Origin: JAWKXU01 sp020446465
GTDB lineage: Bacteria > Pseudomonadota > Alphaproteobacteria > Sphingomonadales > Sphingomonadaceae
NCBI GenBank assembly: GCA_041396845.1
Contig: JAWKXU010000003.1
Location: forward strand, 186,001-250,000
Length of the DNA: 64,000 nucleotides
Direction: 5' to 3'
Position 1 is the first letter of the stretch, and every line of letters starts with the position of its first letter. A program made the position numbers and the translations under genes. Positions 53,645 through 62,997 of this stretch are shown here, in pieces. The notes under the pieces were generated by a model. That model worked only from the letters and a program-made list of their open reading frames with translations. It ran no database searches and was not told where the DNA came from.

Positions 53645-54127
53645 TCAGTCGCCGTCAGCGCCCTGCCCCCAGATACGGTTCTGGCCAATCCAGGCCTTGC
53701 GCCCCTCCACCGTAAAGCGGCACCAGCCCGCTTCGCAGTTGCCGAGTTCTCCCACTACCCCCGGCTCTGCCTGCCACATCAATGCAGCATCAGCCGACGG
53801 GCCAGCCCGCATCGGCGCAGGCGCCTTGCCTGTCACGATACCCATGGGACGCAGGCTCAAGAAACGGGCGACCAGCCAGCCTGTCGCTCCGTCCGGGTCC
53901 TGGACGAGTCGCCATCCTTCCTGCACCCGCAAGACCTTCAGTGGCAGACCGTTGCGAAGATAGACCCATTTGATAGGATAACTCTCACTCGGCCCGACTC
54001 GCATATTCACCTTGTCGACCTTGATCGAGGCCCAGTAGGGCACTTCGCGATCCTGCGATTGCGCCTGTGCGCCTGTGCTGACAGAAGCCAGAATGAATAA
54101 AATTGCGATCGTCACGAACTTTGGCAT
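53645..54127 (-). CDS. Exported bacterial SH3-domain protein
   Basis: 160 residues with a cleavable signal peptide (MPKFVTIAILFILASVSTGAQA, likely cut after AQA). Two SH3-like halves follow: VDKVNMRVGPSESYPIKWVYLRNGLPLKVL (~38-90) and KAPAPMRAGPSADAALMWQ ending in WCRFTVEGRKAWIGQNRIWG. It is a DUF1058/SH3_4-type periplasmic protein, probably binding peptidoglycan or partner peptides. It is convergent with the thiolase gene. Confidence 0.88.
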   Translation of the reverse strand: MPKFVTIAILFILASVSTGAQAQSQDREVPYWASIKVDKVNMRVGPSESYPIKWVYLRNGLPLKVLRVQEGWRLVQDPDGATGWLVARFLSLRPMGIVTGKAPAPMRAGPSADAALMWQAEPGVVGELGNCEAGWCRFTVEGRKAWIGQNRIWGQGADGD

Positions 54128-54256
54128 GGCTCGCCTTCTAAAGGCAAATGGATACAGCCTTCAAGCCGGCTCTACGGGTTCTATCCCCCGACTTAGGCAT
54201 TATGGATAGCATCCTTGGGCTTGACCACACTCGCGCACCATTCATAAGCAAAAACC

Positions 54257-55276
54257 ATGACTCAGCAGGCCCGATCATCCCCCCAGCGCCGCGTGGAAGG
54301 GCTTCCGCGCATCACACTCACGCGCAAGCTCATGCCCGAAGTCGAACAGCGAATGCAGGATTTGTTTGATCCTGTTTTCAATGTTGACGATCACAAGATG
54401 TCGCGTGACGAGCTGATCGAAGCCATGCGAACCAGCGATGTTCTGGTGCCTTGCGTGACAGATCGGATTGATGCCGAAATGCTGGCAGCAGCGGGTGACA
54501 GGCTGGGGCTGATCGCCAGTTTCGGCGCAGGTGTCGATCACATCGATCTGGTTGCCGCGCATGACAGGCAAGTCATCGTCACCAATACACCGGGCGTATT
54601 TACCGAAGATACAGCAGACATCACGATGGCGCTGATTCTGGTTGCGCCGCGCCGCATCGGCCAGGGGATACGGCTGTTTGCAGCAGGAAAGTGGGAAGGT
54701 TGGGCGCCCTCGGCCATGCTGGGCCATCGCATTGGCGGAAAGCGCCTGGCAATTGTCGGCATGGGCCGGATCGGGCAGGCCGTGGCCCACCGCGCCCGTG
54801 CCTTTGGGCTGGAGATCGTTTATCACAATCGCAACCGGCTTCCCGAAGCATTGGAAAACATGCTGGGTGCGCGTTACGAACCCGATCTCGACAAGATGAT
54901 TGCCGAAGCGGACATTCTCTCTCTCAATTGCCCTTCAACCCCTGAAACGCGCTGCTTGCTCAATGCACGCCGGATCGCGCTGATGAAACCGGATTCCTAC
55001 GTCATCAATACAGCGCGCGGCGAATTGATCGAAGAGGACGCATTGTTCGAAGCCCTGCGCGCAGAGCGTATTGCAGGCGCCGGCCTCGATGTATTCAGGC
55101 ATGAACCCGACGTTGACCCACGATTGCTTGACTTGCCCAATGTCACCGCATTGCCGCACCTCGCCAGCGCCACAATGGAAGGGCGCAGCGCTGCCGGGAT
55201 GAAAGTTGTTGCAAACATTCAGGTCTGGACGGACGGCCATCGCCCGCCAGATCAGGTATTGCACGGCCTCGTTTGA
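54257..55276 (+). CDS. D-2-hydroxyacid dehydrogenase (glycerate dehydrogenase / glyoxylate-hydroxypyruvate reductase type)
   Basis: A 339-residue D-isomer-specific dehydrogenase. The dinucleotide motif is IVGMGRIGQAVAHRA (~175). Catalytic residues are Arg in INTARGELIEEDAL, Glu in FRHEPDVDP and His in ALPHLASAT. Substrate choice among glyoxylate, hydroxypyruvate and others cannot be read from sequence. It is divergent from the SH3 gene and 124 bases before amt. Confidence 0.92.
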   Translation: MTQQARSSPQRRVEGLPRITLTRKLMPEVEQRMQDLFDPVFNVDDHKMSRDELIEAMRTSDVLVPCVTDRIDAEMLAAAGDRLGLIASFGAGVDHIDLVAAHDRQVIVTNTPGVFTEDTADITMALILVAPRRIGQGIRLFAAGKWEGWAPSAMLGHRIGGKRLAIVGMGRIGQAVAHRARAFGLEIVYHNRNRLPEALENMLGARYEPDLDKMIAEADILSLNCPSTPETRCLLNARRIALMKPDSYVINTARGELIEEDALFEALRAERIAGAGLDVFRHEPDVDPRLLDLPNVTALPHLASATMEGRSAAGMKVVANIQVWTDGHRPPDQVLHGLV

Positions 55277-55400
55277 ACGAAGAATCGCGGCTTCTTCAGC
55301 AAAGCTTGTGCGAGCCGCAGCTTCTGGCATAGACGGCAACCAGAACGCAGACAGGATACGGGATCGCGCCGCCAACCTGCGGCAGGAGGGGCATGTTTCA

Positions 55401-56750
55401 ATGAAGCGCATATACGCCACAATGGCCGCCGTGGGCGCGGCTTTTGCTCCTGTGTTCGCACTGGCGCAGTCCGCAACCCAGCAGGCAGCGCCCGCTGCCG
55501 CACCGGTCGTGATGGGGACAAACCTGGCGATGGGTGACAGTGGCGACACGGCCTGGATACTCGCATCGTCCGCGCTGGTCATATTAATGACCCTGCCAGG
55601 CCTCAGCCTGTTTTACGGTGGCCTCGTCAGGGCAAAAAACTTTCTGTCAGTGGTTTTGCAAGTCGGTGCGGTGGCGAGCGTAGCATCCCTGCTATGGATA
55701 ATCGTCGGATATTCGATCGCATTTGGTTTTCCGGCGAACGGCTGGCTGGGCGCAGGCAACGCCTGGATGCTGATCGACCTTGGCGATGTTCGCGCAGGCC
55801 TTACCATTCCTGAAAGCACCTTTGCGCTGTTCCAGATGACTTTTGCAGCGATTACCCCTGCCCTCATGGTCGGGGCATGGGTCGATCGCGCCCGATTTGG
55901 CTGGGTCGTCGGTTTTTGCGCCTTGTGGAGCCTGATTGTATACGCGCCCGTTGCGCACTGGATATGGGGCGGCGGCTGGATGAGCCAGACCCTTGGCGCG
56001 GTGGACTTTGCAGGAGGTATTGTCGTGCACACCACTGCGGGCGTCTCCGCGCTAGTGATCGCCATTTTGCTGGGCCGCCGTGACGGTTTTCCGCAAACGC
56101 TCATGCTGCCCCATGCGCCTGCACTCACCATGCTCGGTGCCATGCTGCTGTGGGTTGGATGGTTCGGTTTCAATGGCGGCTCCGCACTGACGGCAACCGA
56201 TGATGCCTCAGCAGCCATCATCAACACCCATGCAGCTGCCAGCGCCGCTGCGCTGCTGTGGCTTTTGATTGAACGCTATACGGTCGGCAAACCAACCAGC
56301 ATCGGCTTTGCCACCGGCGCGATTGCCGGGCTGGCGACTGTAACCCCGGCCGCCGGGTTCATCTCACCGGGCGGGGCAATCATCATGGGGTTGGCCGCGG
56401 CGCCGATATGCTATGGCGCGATCCAGCTTGTGAAGCAGCGCCTGCACATAGACGATTCGCTCGATATCTTCGCGGTGCATGGCATGGGCGGGATTACTGG
56501 ATCAATTCTGGTGGCCGCATTCATGGCGCCGACGCTTGGCGGCACGGGCTTTGCTGAAGGTGCCAGCATGGGCAGCCAGCTTGCCGGGCAGTGCATTGCC
56601 GTACTTGTTGTTGCTGTCTGGTCAGCGGTTGCCAGTGCGGTTCTGGCGCTTGCCGTGTCGATGTTCATCCCGATGCGTGTAAGCGAGGAGGAAGAGCGTG
56701 ACGGGCTGGATCTTACCAGCCACGGCGAACGCGCCTGGGAAATGGACTAG
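55401..56750 (+). CDS. amt: Ammonium transporter
   Basis: 449 residues from MKRIYATMAAVG with AGGAGGGG upstream. An N-terminal signal peptide (APVFALAQS) is followed by 11 transmembrane helices. The family signature VDFAGGIVVHTTAG carries the first pore His, and FAVHGMGGITGS the second. It takes up ammonium. No glnK gene is adjacent in the window, which is unusual, and no sigma-54 promoter was found. Confidence 0.95.
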   Translation: MKRIYATMAAVGAAFAPVFALAQSATQQAAPAAAPVVMGTNLAMGDSGDTAWILASSALVILMTLPGLSLFYGGLVRAKNFLSVVLQVGAVASVASLLWIIVGYSIAFGFPANGWLGAGNAWMLIDLGDVRAGLTIPESTFALFQMTFAAITPALMVGAWVDRARFGWVVGFCALWSLIVYAPVAHWIWGGGWMSQTLGAVDFAGGIVVHTTAGVSALVIAILLGRRDGFPQTLMLPHAPALTMLGAMLLWVGWFGFNGGSALTATDDASAAIINTHAAASAAALLWLLIERYTVGKPTSIGFATGAIAGLATVTPAAGFISPGGAIIMGLAAAPICYGAIQLVKQRLHIDDSLDIFAVHGMGGITGSILVAAFMAPTLGGTGFAEGASMGSQLAGQCIAVLVVAVWSAVASAVLALAVSMFIPMRVSEEEERDGLDLTSHGERAWEMD

Positions 56751-56751
56751 A

Positions 56752-56852
56752 GCATTTCGAGAAAAAGTTGATAGACTTTTTCGGCCAGGAAATGCGACAA
56801 ATCAAAGGACTATAGCGTTTCTTCTGTTTCAGTCTCTTCACGAAACGCTATA
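56752..56852. repeat. Double-palindrome intergenic repeat after amt
   Basis: Two consecutive inverted repeats. The first is nested: GCATTTC (56752-56758) pairs with GAAATGC (56789-56795), and inside it GAAAAAGT (56761-56768) pairs with ACTTTTTC (56775-56782). The second is an 11-bp perfect repeat TATAGCGTTTC (56811-56821) / GAAACGCTATA (56842-56852). The AGAGCATTTC...GGAAATGCGAC...AAAGGACTATAGCG layout resembles dispersed intergenic palindromes common in alphaproteobacterial genomes. It starts one base after the amt stop and may also act as a 3' stem. Confidence 0.65.
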
Positions 56853-56937
56853 TGGAACACGGCACAAAGTGGTAGTTCCCGCAATCGGTGGGCGCCTTTA
56901 TCGCACTCACCGATACGTGCTTACCGTAAGACCACGA

Positions 56938-58344
56938 TCAATCCCCGGTCAGAATACGGTCCACCAGTTCCTTCACGGTGGGCGTGAAGTTGTTGGAATA
57001 GAACGGGTCTTGCTTGAAACGATAGGCAGCGTGACCCGCAAACATCAGGTTATCATCGACTGGTCCGCCGTGGGCAATATCCTGCAGCGTTTTCTGGATA
57101 CAGAAACTGCGCGGGTCAGCCAGTCGCCCGGTGGTATAATCATCGTGGTCTTTCCATGATGAAAAACCGCAATGCGACAGGCACCCCATGCAGGCAGCCT
57201 GATCTTCCCGTATCGTGTTCCGTTCGGCAGGTGACACGAAAACGACAGTATCGTCAGGTGTTCGCAAGGCATCGGTGTGCCCTTGCCCAACCCATTGGTG
57301 CGCACGTTCAAGATCCTTGGATGTCACCCAGAAGTTCTTTCCCCGGACACCAACGTCAAGCTGGACAGTGTGCTCGCCCGCCTCGACCTTGGAATAAGGA
57401 ATCTGGCGCTCGCTGCGCGCTTCAAGCGACCGCAGGAACGGATTACGCACAGCCGAACTGTAAAACCCGGTCGGTGAAAAACGGTGAAGCAGCACGTCGC
57501 CAGGCTCAAGATGCCGCAATGCCTCCTTCCAGCCTTGCGGAATCGGACTTTCGTGAGTCAGCAAAGGACGCGTGCCGAACTGGAATGCAATCTGCCCCAG
57601 TTCGGGGTTATCAATCCAGTTGTCCCATTCCCGCAGGAACCAGACGCCGCCTGCCATGACGATCGGCACATCATCCGAAATGCCTTCAGCCCGCATCGTC
57701 TCACGCAGAGCCTTGACGCGGGGGTATGGATCTTCGGGCGCCAGCGGATTTTCGGCATTGGAAAGGCCGTTGTGTCCTCCCGCCAGCCAGGGGTCTTCGT
57801 AAACCACGGCAGCCATCAGATCGGCAACCTTGTGATAGGCCCGCTTCCACAAGGCCCGGAAAGCACGCGCCGAACTGATGATCGGCAGATAGCTCACATT
57901 ATATCGGGCAGCGATTTCTGACAGTTTATAGGGCATACCTGCCCCGCATGTAACGCCGGTGACAAGGCCGCGCGTCTTTTCCAGAATACCTTCCAGCACC
58001 TGCTGCGCGCCGCCCATTTCCCACAGGACGTTGATGTTGATCGCGCCTTTTCCGTTGGCAATATCATAGGCGCGGCGGACCTGCTCGACACCGCCGTCAA
58101 TGGCATAACGGATCAGTTCCTCATGGCGTTCGCGCCGGGTCATCGCATCGTAGATTTGCGGAACGATCTTGCCTTCGGCATCATAACTGTCAGCATTTAC
58201 GGCGCTGACAGTGCCGATCCCGCCCGCAGCCGCCCAGGCGCCGGAACTTGCATGATTGGTCGCAGAAACGCCCTTGCCGCCTTCTATCAGCGGCCAGACT
58301 TCGCGTCCGCCATAAACAATCGGCTTTAACCCCTTGAAACTCAT
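56938..58344 (-). CDS. Nitronate monooxygenase family flavoprotein
   Basis: A 468-residue FMN-dependent TIM-barrel oxidoreductase of the 2-nitropropane dioxygenase/YrpB family. Barrel segments: GGIGTVSAVN, NINVLWEMGG, GVTCGAGMP, IVMAGGVW, and QFGTRPLLTHESP near the flavin phosphate. The length is ~100 residues more than classical nitronate monooxygenases, and the C-terminal part carries AACMGCLSHCGFSSW, a CxxCxxxC cluster that could bind metal or Fe-S. The substrate is unknown. It is convergent with amt. Confidence 0.85.
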   Translation of the reverse strand: MSFKGLKPIVYGGREVWPLIEGGKGVSATNHASSGAWAAAGGIGTVSAVNADSYDAEGKIVPQIYDAMTRRERHEELIRYAIDGGVEQVRRAYDIANGKGAININVLWEMGGAQQVLEGILEKTRGLVTGVTCGAGMPYKLSEIAARYNVSYLPIISSARAFRALWKRAYHKVADLMAAVVYEDPWLAGGHNGLSNAENPLAPEDPYPRVKALRETMRAEGISDDVPIVMAGGVWFLREWDNWIDNPELGQIAFQFGTRPLLTHESPIPQGWKEALRHLEPGDVLLHRFSPTGFYSSAVRNPFLRSLEARSERQIPYSKVEAGEHTVQLDVGVRGKNFWVTSKDLERAHQWVGQGHTDALRTPDDTVVFVSPAERNTIREDQAACMGCLSHCGFSSWKDHDDYTTGRLADPRSFCIQKTLQDIAHGGPVDDNLMFAGHAAYRFKQDPFYSNNFTPTVKELVDRILTGD

Positions 58345-58353
58345 CAGTGCCCC

Positions 58354-59121
58354 TTAACCAGCGCCCTTGTTGTTACGTTCCCCATTCGTCACGGGGTTTC
58401 CTGATTGACCGCAGGGAACAATTTCTTGCGGTCTGGGCCTCTCACCCATTGGCTCAAACTGCGCATAATAGCCAGCAAGTTCCGGTTTACGGACAAATTC
58501 GACAAGGCGAAAGCCCACTTGCGCAAACTCGCAAAACAATAACCGCGGATTGATCCCGTGCTGGTCAGTCGGTCGGTCAACATCGACAACGATGACTTGA
58601 CCGCCCGCCTTCAGCGAAGGTCGCAAATGCCATAGGAATGCGTAAGGTTCGCTCACTTCGTGATACATGTGAACCATGAAAACGCGGTCAAAACTGTTGG
58701 CAGGCAGGCGTGGATCTTCGGGCGTCCCAAGCTTGATCGACACGTTGTCGAGCCGCTCACGCTCCACCCGGCTGCCAAGCTGCCGCAATGCTTCGGAGTC
58801 GATGTCCTCAGCCAGCACCCGTCCTGTCGATCCGACACGCCCCGCCAACCGCACAGTATAATACCCGGTGCCCGAACCAATATCGGCCACCGTCATGCCG
58901 GGATTGATGTTGGCAAGGTCCATGACCGTTGTGGCTTCCCGCCTGTCATCGCGTGCTTCTTCGCTGCTGACGCCGGTTACGTCTGCGCCCGAAACAGAAC
59001 GATAGGCACGCGGGAAATCGCGTGCAGCGGGGCTGCGATCATGGTTCGAATCGGGCACAGGTTCACATGCCGCCGCCAGAAGCAGCACGGCCAGTGCCGT
59101 TGCTGCCCGCCAGCGGATCAC
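58354..59121 (-). CDS. Class I SAM-dependent methyltransferase with lipoprotein signal
   Basis: 255 residues. An N-terminal lipobox (LAVLLLAAAC) indicates a membrane lipoprotein. The Rossmann SAM-binding motif is VADIGSGTGYYTVRL (~78-92), with acidic loop AEDIDSEAL and RVFMVHMYHEV following. It is a predicted exported methyltransferase, a small group in proteobacteria whose substrates are unknown. It overlaps the prfB stop by four bases and precedes the flavoprotein gene by nine bases. Confidence 0.85.
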   Translation of the reverse strand: MIRWRAATALAVLLLAAACEPVPDSNHDRSPAARDFPRAYRSVSGADVTGVSSEEARDDRREATTVMDLANINPGMTVADIGSGTGYYTVRLAGRVGSTGRVLAEDIDSEALRQLGSRVERERLDNVSIKLGTPEDPRLPANSFDRVFMVHMYHEVSEPYAFLWHLRPSLKAGGQVIVVDVDRPTDQHGINPRLLFCEFAQVGFRLVEFVRKPELAGYYAQFEPMGERPRPQEIVPCGQSGNPVTNGERNNKGAG

Positions 59122-60245
59122 TCGACGTCCTCAACCTCGACCGTTTCCCCGGTCACGCGTTGTGCGAGGGCCGCTGCCATGAAAGGATCGAGCGCGCCGT
59201 CCAGCACGTCGTCCGGCGCAGTAGAGGTTACGCCAGTCCGCAAATCCTTCACCAGCTGATAAGGCTGGAGAACGTAAGACCTGATCTGATGACCCCAGCC
59301 AATTTCAGTCTTGGCCTGATACTCGCCGCTTGCTTCTGCCTCGCGCCGCGCCAGCTCCGCTTCGTAAAGCCGCGCCCGCAGCATGTTCATCGCTGTTGCA
59401 CGGTTCTTATGCTGCGATCGGTCATTCTGGCTGGCCACGACAATCCCCGTGGGGACGTGCGTGATCCGAACCGCGGAATCGGTAGTGTTGACGTGCTGCC
59501 CCCCCGCCCCGCTGGCGCGGTAGGTGTCGATCTTCAGGTCGCTTTCGTTGATGTCGATGGCAATGTCATCGTCGATGACAGGATAGACCCAGACACTCGA
59601 AAAGCTGGTATGACGCCGTGCCGAACTGTCATACGGGCTGATCCGCACAAGACGATGCACGCCGCTTTCGGTCTTGGCATAACCGTAGGCGTTTTCGCCT
59701 TTCAGCAGCAGTGTGCAGGATTTGATGCCGGCCTGTTCGCCTGCGTGATAATCCACCACTTCGACTTTCAACCCGCGACGTTCGGCCCAACGGCTATACA
59801 TCCGCTGCAACATTTCGGCCCAGTCCTGGCTTTCGGTGCCGCCAGCGCCTGCATGAACTTCCAAGTAAGCATCGTTACCATCTGCCTCTCCGGACAGCAG
59901 GGCCTGAACCTTGTCTGCATCGGCCCTGTCCGCAAGCCGGGCGAGTGATTCCATACCTTCGGTAACGGTGTCGTCATCGCCTTCGGCTTCGCCCAGTTCG
60001 ACGAATTCTATCGCGTCGGCCATTTCCTGCGAGATTTCGTTCACGGTGTTGACCGATGTGCTCAACATTCCGCGTTCGCGCATGACGGATTCTGCCGCCT
60101 TTGGATCGTTCCAAAGGTTCGGATCTTCGACGCGCGCGTTCAGTTCGTCGAGCCGGCGCACGGCACGATCCCAGTCCAGCGACTTGCGAACAAGTGCCAG
60201 CGCGGCTTCGATTCTGTCGATATGAGCCTGCCCTTCGGCACGCAT
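59118..60245 (-). CDS. prfB: Peptide chain release factor 2
   Basis: A 375-residue RF2. The catalytic GGQ is in ASGAGGQHVNTTDS. The stop-codon-recognition tripeptide region reads ISPYDSSARRHTSF, i.e. SPY in place of the usual SPF. The frame is continuous from MRAEGQAHID with no internal TGA or CTTTGAC slip site, so the autoregulatory +1 frameshift of E. coli prfB is absent here. It releases peptides at UGA and UAA. Confidence 0.96.
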   Translation of the reverse strand: MRAEGQAHIDRIEAALALVRKSLDWDRAVRRLDELNARVEDPNLWNDPKAAESVMRERGMLSTSVNTVNEISQEMADAIEFVELGEAEGDDDTVTEGMESLARLADRADADKVQALLSGEADGNDAYLEVHAGAGGTESQDWAEMLQRMYSRWAERRGLKVEVVDYHAGEQAGIKSCTLLLKGENAYGYAKTESGVHRLVRISPYDSSARRHTSFSSVWVYPVIDDDIAIDINESDLKIDTYRASGAGGQHVNTTDSAVRITHVPTGIVVASQNDRSQHKNRATAMNMLRARLYEAELARREAEASGEYQAKTEIGWGHQIRSYVLQPYQLVKDLRTGVTSTAPDDVLDGALDPFMAAALAQRVTGETVEVEDVE

Positions 60246-60355
60246 GACTTCTCACTCCTGATTTCAATGCGACCGCTTAGCGGACCGTGCGGTGATGTAA
60301 AGGTCACGTCAGTTTATTAAGGCCAACAGATTGGACTGCGGCCCACAACTCGTGG

Positions 60356-62878
60356 CTAGTAAATACCGCCCTGCTCTTCGGCAAAGTCGCCGGGCTGATC
60401 TGCGGCGCGCCCACCAGCGCCCGCCCCCTGCCCGGACCCGTCACCACGCGACCGCAGCAAGTTGATGATTTCCTGACGCATGGCATCAAGCTCATCCTGA
60501 CGTGTCGAGCGTTCAGGTTCGGTATCGGGCTTGAACGCTTCCCAAATGACAGCGGCCTTGGGATCGCTCCCCGGCCAGCCTTCGAACACCCGCTTGCCAG
60601 TGCGGCGATCAACGCGCACCATTCGCACCCCTGCGGGAGCCGCAAATGGGGTGTCGCTCCACTGATCGCGGGTTTCCTTGACGAACTGTTTGAAGATCGG
60701 CGCGGCGAGCGTGCCGCCTTGCGCATAGCCACCCATGCCGCGCGGCTGATCGAACCCCATGTAAACGCCTGCCACGATCGAGGGCGATCCGCCAACAAAC
60801 CACACATTCGTTGGCCCGGTTGTCGTGCCCGTTTTGCCGAATAGCGGCAGCCCAAGGTCACGCAAAACGACCGCTGTGCCGCGTTTCACCACGCCTTCGA
60901 GCATGTGGACAGTCTGGTATGCCGTGCGCGGGTCCATCACCACTTTGCCACGCGGGGCTGGTTTTGGCATCGCCCGTCCATCCCATTCAGGCATGTTGCA
61001 GCGCGGGCATTTGCGCTTGTCAGCACGCCAGATCACCTTGCCGTTACGATCCTGCACATAATCAATGACTGTAGAGGGAAACTGACGGCCATTGTTCGCC
61101 AGCGCCGCATAGGCGTTGACCATGCGCTGCACGGTCGTTTCGCCTGCCCCCAGCGCAAAGGAGAGATAAGGCTTGTAATCGCCAATCCCCATGCGGGAGA
61201 AAGTCTGCGCGACCTTGTCCATCCCGGCATCGTTGGCAATATGAACAGTCATGAGGTTGCGCGATTGTTCCAGCCCCCAGCGCATCGGATGATCGCCACT
61301 GCCCCCACCGCTGAAATTGCGGAAGCACTTTTCGCCAAGAGCCGAACCCTGGTAAACGCAGAACGTGCCATCAGTAACCATGGTTGCCGGCGTCATCCCC
61401 ACATCAAGGCCCGTTGCATAGACGAACGGTTTGATAGTGGACCCAGGCTGGCGCATCGCCTGCGTTGCCCGATTAAAGGAACCAAGGCGGGAATCGAATC
61501 CGCCCTGCATGGCCAGCACGCGGCCCGTTTGCGGATCCTCAGCCAGAAAGCCGCCGGATACTTCGGGGATCGTCCGCACGGCAAAAGCACCGCCGCTAAC
61601 CGGCGCAACAGCAATCACGTCGCCCGCCTTCAGGGCATCGGGCAAGCCGACCAGCGGCGCTTCCTTGCCATCGCTGAACCCGATGCGTGCGCTGGAACCG
61701 GAACGCTGCGTTACAACGCCAACGCGCCAGTTCTTGTAGTTTATCGAAAGAAAGGAACTGGCAAGCTGGCCACGCCAGTTGCCATCCGACAACTTGATTG
61801 TCGCGATAGGTTCTTTCCATGCGCGCCCGCCCTGATACCGCAACAACCCGGCACGAAGCGCATCGCGCGCCGCGGTCTGCATTTCGGTGTTAAGCGAGGT
61901 GCGCACCCACAGACCACCGGCATAGACGCTATGCGGCCCATCTTCGGCAGTTTCACCGTAGCGGGAAATCAGTTCCCGCCGCACTTCCTCAAGGAAATAA
62001 CCGGCATCTGCTTTCTGGGTAGAAGAACGGGTTGGCAACAGGCCGAGCGGCTTCTTCTTGGCGGCTTCGGCATCGGCACGGTCAACCCACCCATTGCTGA
62101 CCATCTGATCGAGCACGAAATTGCGACGCGCTATTGCAAGGTCGGCATATTTTGCACGGCTATACCGTTCCGGTGCCTTGGGCAGGATTGCAAGAAATGC
62201 GGTTTCATGCAGATCGAGATCGCCGACATCCTTGTTGAAATAGGCGCGCGAAGCGGCCTGCACGCCGAAACTTTGCCGTCCAAGGGGTATCTCGTTGAGG
62301 TAAAGTTCAAGAATTTGCTGCTTGGTCAGAACGCTTTCGATCCGGCTGGCGAGGATCATTTCCTTGAGCTTCCGCGTGATGGAGTATTCATCCCCCACCA
62401 GAATGTTCTTTGCGACCTGCTGGGTAATCGTTGACCCACCCTTGGCCCGCTGCCCCGACCCGATCTTGGTGATATAATCGACTACCGCCCCGGCAAGGCC
62501 AGTGATGTCCACCCCGCCATGTGTCCAGAAAGTCTTGTCCTCAGCCGAAAGGAAGGCATTGATGAGCGGACGTGGAAAATCGACGAACTGCAACTGCACG
62601 CGCCGTTCACGCGCGTAGGAATCGACGATTTCACCATCGATGCCGCGCACCATTGTCGGCAATGGCGGCTGATAATCGAGCAACTTGTCCGCATCGGGCA
62701 AGTTGCGGGCGAGCGTCAGCCACAGGATGAACAGCAGCAGGACAAATGCCCCGCCTGCGATAGCAGCCCAGCGAAACAGGCGGCTTTCCCGCCACATTTT
62801 CACCAGCCACGAAAGCACAGTGCTGGCTTCGCGACGGATGCGGTAGTGAAAAGTCGATGAATCGGTCGGTTCGGCCAT
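60356..62878 (-). CDS. mrcA: Class A penicillin-binding protein (PBP1a type)
   Basis: 840 residues. One N-terminal transmembrane helix (WAAIAGGAFVLLLFILWLTLA, ~38-58). The glycosyltransferase domain has the catalytic Glu in SAEDKTFWTHGG, plus GGSTITQQVAKN. The transpeptidase domain has the Ser nucleophile in GSTIKPFVYA, SRN, and KTGTT. It polymerises and cross-links peptidoglycan. It follows the amidase gene on the same strand after ~120 bases and precedes prfB. Confidence 0.95.
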   Translation of the reverse strand: MAEPTDSSTFHYRIRREASTVLSWLVKMWRESRLFRWAAIAGGAFVLLLFILWLTLARNLPDADKLLDYQPPLPTMVRGIDGEIVDSYARERRVQLQFVDFPRPLINAFLSAEDKTFWTHGGVDITGLAGAVVDYITKIGSGQRAKGGSTITQQVAKNILVGDEYSITRKLKEMILASRIESVLTKQQILELYLNEIPLGRQSFGVQAASRAYFNKDVGDLDLHETAFLAILPKAPERYSRAKYADLAIARRNFVLDQMVSNGWVDRADAEAAKKKPLGLLPTRSSTQKADAGYFLEEVRRELISRYGETAEDGPHSVYAGGLWVRTSLNTEMQTAARDALRAGLLRYQGGRAWKEPIATIKLSDGNWRGQLASSFLSINYKNWRVGVVTQRSGSSARIGFSDGKEAPLVGLPDALKAGDVIAVAPVSGGAFAVRTIPEVSGGFLAEDPQTGRVLAMQGGFDSRLGSFNRATQAMRQPGSTIKPFVYATGLDVGMTPATMVTDGTFCVYQGSALGEKCFRNFSGGGSGDHPMRWGLEQSRNLMTVHIANDAGMDKVAQTFSRMGIGDYKPYLSFALGAGETTVQRMVNAYAALANNGRQFPSTVIDYVQDRNGKVIWRADKRKCPRCNMPEWDGRAMPKPAPRGKVVMDPRTAYQTVHMLEGVVKRGTAVVLRDLGLPLFGKTGTTTGPTNVWFVGGSPSIVAGVYMGFDQPRGMGGYAQGGTLAAPIFKQFVKETRDQWSDTPFAAPAGVRMVRVDRRTGKRVFEGWPGSDPKAAVIWEAFKPDTEPERSTRQDELDAMRQEIINLLRSRGDGSGQGAGAGGRAADQPGDFAEEQGGIY

Positions 62879-62997
62879 GATTGAGGATGGGCACTAGCAC
62901 GCTCTTTTGCAGCTATACCAGATGCTACAGTGCAAAAGCCGCGCAAAAACGGCAAACCGTGTGCAAACTGCCATATCGCTTATAGTTACTGAGGCAG

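Noticed and set aside
55277..55400. Possible sigma-54 promoter before amt (TGGCATAGACGGCAACC)
   Set aside because: The -12 TTGC element is missing, so the match to TGGCAC-N5-TTGC is insufficient.
59118..60245. Programmed +1 frameshift in prfB
   Set aside because: The frame is open throughout and no CTTTGA slip site is seen near the N-terminus.
60905..62434. 509-aa plus-strand ORF opposite the class A PBP
   Set aside because: Antisense shadow; the PBP frame has all catalytic motifs.
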